Part shown: piece by piece, positions 61,790 through 64,000 of the stretch
Position numbering within the stretch: the stretch's first letter is position 1
How the letters are laid out: the number at the start of each line of letters is the position of its first letter
From: Mumia flava
GTDB lineage: Bacteria; Actinomycetota; Actinomycetes; Propionibacteriales; Nocardioidaceae
Assembly: GCF_002797495.1 (NCBI RefSeq)
Contig: NZ_PGEZ01000001.1
Location: 124,001-188,000, forward strand
Direction: 5' to 3'
Length of the DNA: 64,000 nt
The notes under the pieces: model-generated
What the model was told of the DNA's origin: nothing
The model's database searches: none
Seen by the model: the letters and a program-made list of their open reading frames with translations, nothing else
Translations under genes and position numbers: made by a program

Positions 61790-62767
61790 ATGGATCTCTC
61801 GATCTTCGAATCCGCACTCCGCGCCGCTGTCGGCGTCACCGCGGTCTACTACTGCCTGGCAGCGGTCGGGCTCAACGTGCAGTTCGGGTACGCCGGGCTG
61901 CTCAACTTCGGCCAGGCCGCGTTCCTCGCCGTCGGCGGGTACGGCCTGGCGGCGTCGATCATCTACTGGGACTTCCCGTTCTTCGGCGGGATCGCCTTCG
62001 GCCTCCTGCTCTCGGTGATCCTCGCGCTGCTGCTGGGCATCCCGACCCTGCGGCTGCGAGCCGACTACCTCGCGATCGCCACGATCGCCACCGCCGAAGC
62101 GATCCGACTCTTCGTCGGCGCCGCGTACAAGGACGTCTTCCGGGGCCGTGACGGCCTGTCGGGCTTCACCCAGGCGTTCGTCGACCGCAACCCCTACACC
62201 GACTCGTTCCTCGGCTTCCGTCCGAACGACCTCTGGGTGATGACGATCGGGTGGATCCTGATCGCGATCACGTCGCTGTTCGTGTGGCTGCTGATGCGTT
62301 CCCCGTGGGGCCGCGTGCTCAAGGCGATCCGCGAGGACGAGGAAGCGGTGCGCAGCCTCGGCAAGAACGTCTACGCCTACAAGATGCAGGCGCTGGTGCT
62401 CGGCGGTGTGATCGGCTGCCTCGGCGGCTTCATCCTTGCCCTCGGCCAGAACAGCGTGCAGCCGGACAACTTCAACTCCGACCTCACCTTCATCGTCTAC
62501 ACGATCCTGATCCTCGGCGGCGCCGCGCGGGTGATCGGCCCGATCTTCGGAGCCGTCGCCTTCTGGGGCGTCTACAGCCTGGGCGGATCGATCCTGCGCG
62601 AGCTGACCCGCGGCGTCGACCCGGTGATCCCGCGCAGCATCATGGAGTCCAACGACGTCGGCAACGTCCAGTTCATGCTGACCGGTCTCGCACTGATGCT
62701 GCTGATCGTGTACCGCCCGCAAGGCGTCTTCGGAGACCGGAAGGAGATCGCGCTCGATGCCCGATAA
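61790..62767 (+). CDS. livM: Branched-chain amino-acid type ABC permease (LivM)
   Basis: 325 residues, about ten membrane segments. GLNVQFGYAGLLNFGQAAFLAVGGYG and the cytoplasmic coupling segment GRVLKAIREDEEAVRSLGKNVYAYKMQALVLGG are typical LivM. Pairs with LivH. Starts 21 bases after livH with GGAAGGAG, and its end overlaps livG by 11 bases. Confidence 0.92.
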   Translation: MDLSIFESALRAAVGVTAVYYCLAAVGLNVQFGYAGLLNFGQAAFLAVGGYGLAASIIYWDFPFFGGIAFGLLLSVILALLLGIPTLRLRADYLAIATIATAEAIRLFVGAAYKDVFRGRDGLSGFTQAFVDRNPYTDSFLGFRPNDLWVMTIGWILIAITSLFVWLLMRSPWGRVLKAIREDEEAVRSLGKNVYAYKMQALVLGGVIGCLGGFILALGQNSVQPDNFNSDLTFIVYTILILGGAARVIGPIFGAVAFWGVYSLGGSILRELTRGVDPVIPRSIMESNDVGNVQFMLTGLALMLLIVYRPQGVFGDRKEIALDAR

Positions 62768-63668
62768 CACCACCCAGGCCCCAGGGCCCGCCGCGTCGGA
62801 CAGCACGTCCGGCGAGACCGACGCGATCCTGGTCGCCGAGAACATCACCCGCACGTTCGGCGGCCTGACCGCCGTCGACGTCGACCGGGTCGAGGTGCCG
62901 CGGCACAAGATCACGGCGCTGATCGGCCCGAACGGCGCCGGCAAGACGACCTTCTTCAACCTGCTCACCGGGTTCGACCAGCCCGACAGCGGCGACTGGT
63001 GGTTCAACGGCCGGTCGCTCAAGGGCGTCGGCGCGCACAAGGTCGCGCGGATGGGGATGGTCCGTACCTTCCAGCTCACGAAGGTCCTCTCGAAGCTCAC
63101 GGTCCTCGAGAACATGCGTCTCGGCGCCACCGACCAGGTGGGCGAGCGGTTCTGGGCGGCGGCGATCCGCGCGATCTGGCGCGGGCAGGAGGACGCCGTC
63201 ACGGTCCGTGCTCGCGAGCTGCTCGCGCGGTTCAAGCTCGATCACATGGAGGACGAGTTCGCCGGCGCTCTGTCGGGCGGGCAGCGCAAGCTGCTCGAGA
63301 TGTCCCGCGCGCTCATGGTCGGGCCCGAGCTCGTGATGCTCGACGAGCCGATGGCCGGCGTCAACCCGGCGTTGAAGCAGTCGCTGCTCGACCACGTCAA
63401 GCAGCTCCGCGAGGAAGGCATGACCGTGCTCTTCGTCGAGCACGACATGGACATGGTCCGGAACATCTCCGACCACGTCATCGTGATGGCGGCCGGCAAG
63501 GTCGTCACCGAGGGCACTCCCGACGAGGTGATGTCGGACCAGCGTGTGATCGACGCCTACCTCGGCGCACACCACGAGACCGACCTCACCGAGGATCACG
63601 AGGTCGAGCGGATGGCCGAGGAGCTGGCCGCCGGCTCGACGCGCAAGGCCGAGGAGGACGACGCATGA
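62757..63668 (+). CDS. livG: ABC transporter ATPase (LivG)
   Basis: 303 residues. Walker A GPNGAGKTT, signature LSGGQRKLLEMSRAL, Walker B LVMLDEPMAGVNP, switch histidine in VEHDMD. About 25 extra residues at the N-terminus and 40 acidic residues at the C-terminus flank the core. Overlaps livM by 11 bases and livF by four (ATGA). Confidence 0.93.
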   Translation: MPDNTTQAPGPAASDSTSGETDAILVAENITRTFGGLTAVDVDRVEVPRHKITALIGPNGAGKTTFFNLLTGFDQPDSGDWWFNGRSLKGVGAHKVARMGMVRTFQLTKVLSKLTVLENMRLGATDQVGERFWAAAIRAIWRGQEDAVTVRARELLARFKLDHMEDEFAGALSGGQRKLLEMSRALMVGPELVMLDEPMAGVNPALKQSLLDHVKQLREEGMTVLFVEHDMDMVRNISDHVIVMAAGKVVTEGTPDEVMSDQRVIDAYLGAHHETDLTEDHEVERMAEELAAGSTRKAEEDDA

Positions 63669-64000
63669 GCACCCAGGAGACACCCGCGAAGGACGACGGC
63701 CGCGAGGCTCACCTCGCCGCCTCCTCGAACGCGATCCTGCGCGCGGACAACCTGGTCGCCGGATACATCCCCGGCGTCAACATCCTCGACGGCACCGACC
63801 TCTACTGCAACGAGGGCGAGCTCGTCGGCATCATCGGCCCGAACGGCGCCGGCAAGTCGACGCTTCTCAAGGCCATGTTCGGCCTGGTGAAGATCCACGA
63901 GGGTGCGGTGACGCTGCGCGGCGACGACATCACCAACGAACGGGCCGACGTGCTCGTCCGCAAGGGGATCGGATTCGTGCCGCAGACGGAGAACGTCTTC
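63665..64000 (+). CDS. livF: ABC transporter ATPase (LivF), cut by the window edge
   Basis: The first 112 residues are present. After a polar lead of about 25 residues comes LRADNLVAGYIPGVNILDGTDL and Walker A GPNGAGKSTLLKAMFGL, then RKGIGFVPQTENVF around the Q-loop. The remainder lies beyond 64000. Second ATPase of the liv transporter, coupled to livG. Confidence 0.9.
   Translation, partial: MSTQETPAKDDGREAHLAASSNAILRADNLVAGYIPGVNILDGTDLYCNEGELVGIIGPNGAGKSTLLKAMFGLVKIHEGAVTLRGDDITNERADVLVRKGIGFVPQTENVF

Noticed and set aside
1-64000. tRNA, rRNA, CRISPR arrays, riboswitches, insertion sequences
   Set aside because: Looked for conserved arms, spacer-repeat periodicity, leader folds and transposase motifs by eye; none seen. 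A covariance-model scan would be the decisive check.

Overview
The window reads as chromosome of a high-GC actinobacterium. Gene content fits Propionibacteriales, most likely Nocardioidaceae: two primary-type sigma factors, a four-domain ribosomal protein S1, DUF5998, DUF4192, DUF3068 and DUF7455 proteins, an lprG-P55 pair, and an aftD/DUF2613 pair as in mycobacteria. The family assignment is inference from gene content. I saw no phage, insertion sequence, CRISPR array, rRNA or tRNA.

Layout. 103-6242 holds a DNA ligase, thymidine kinase, rhodanese, a deazaflavin-type oxidoreductase and a phosphodiesterase. 6308-17559 holds a Pat-type acetyltransferase, topoisomerase IV subunits ParC and ParE (well apart, opposite strands), the LprG-like lipoprotein with its P55-like exporter, and a beta-carbonic anhydrase. 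17874 is a small zinc-ribbon gene with an ECF-type promoter. 18196-23998 is the most unusual part: four consecutive secreted paralogs of unknown function on the minus strand; two share an almost identical promoter/operator layout. 24144-41411 is mostly housekeeping: rhomboid protease, principal sigma factor, universal stress protein, glutamate-cysteine ligase family, DinB, prolyl oligopeptidase, a second sigma factor with an ECF-type promoter, CoaE, a lipoate-ligase family protein, S1, M18 aminopeptidase and DUF3068.

41567-55993 is a cell-envelope region: arylsulfotransferase-like protein, two polytopic GT-C-like membrane proteins, acyltransferase-3 protein, AftD arabinofuranosyltransferase, methyltransferase, GT4 glycosyltransferase, DUF2613 microprotein and a flippase-like protein. 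These look suited to building, modifying and exporting a surface polysaccharide. 56054-60265 holds DNA polymerase I, an acetyltransferase and a DUF554 membrane protein. 60461-64000 is a branched-chain amino-acid type ABC transporter operon (livH, livM, livG, livF), cut by the window edge.

Two regulatory themes recur. Many genes have a TAnnnT -10 box six to eight bases before the start codon and no ribosome binding site, the arrangement of leaderless transcripts. Two genes (the second sigma factor and the DUF7455 gene) carry GGAAY-N18-GTT ECF promoters. parE appears to lack any standard start codon in the region that encodes its conserved N-terminus.
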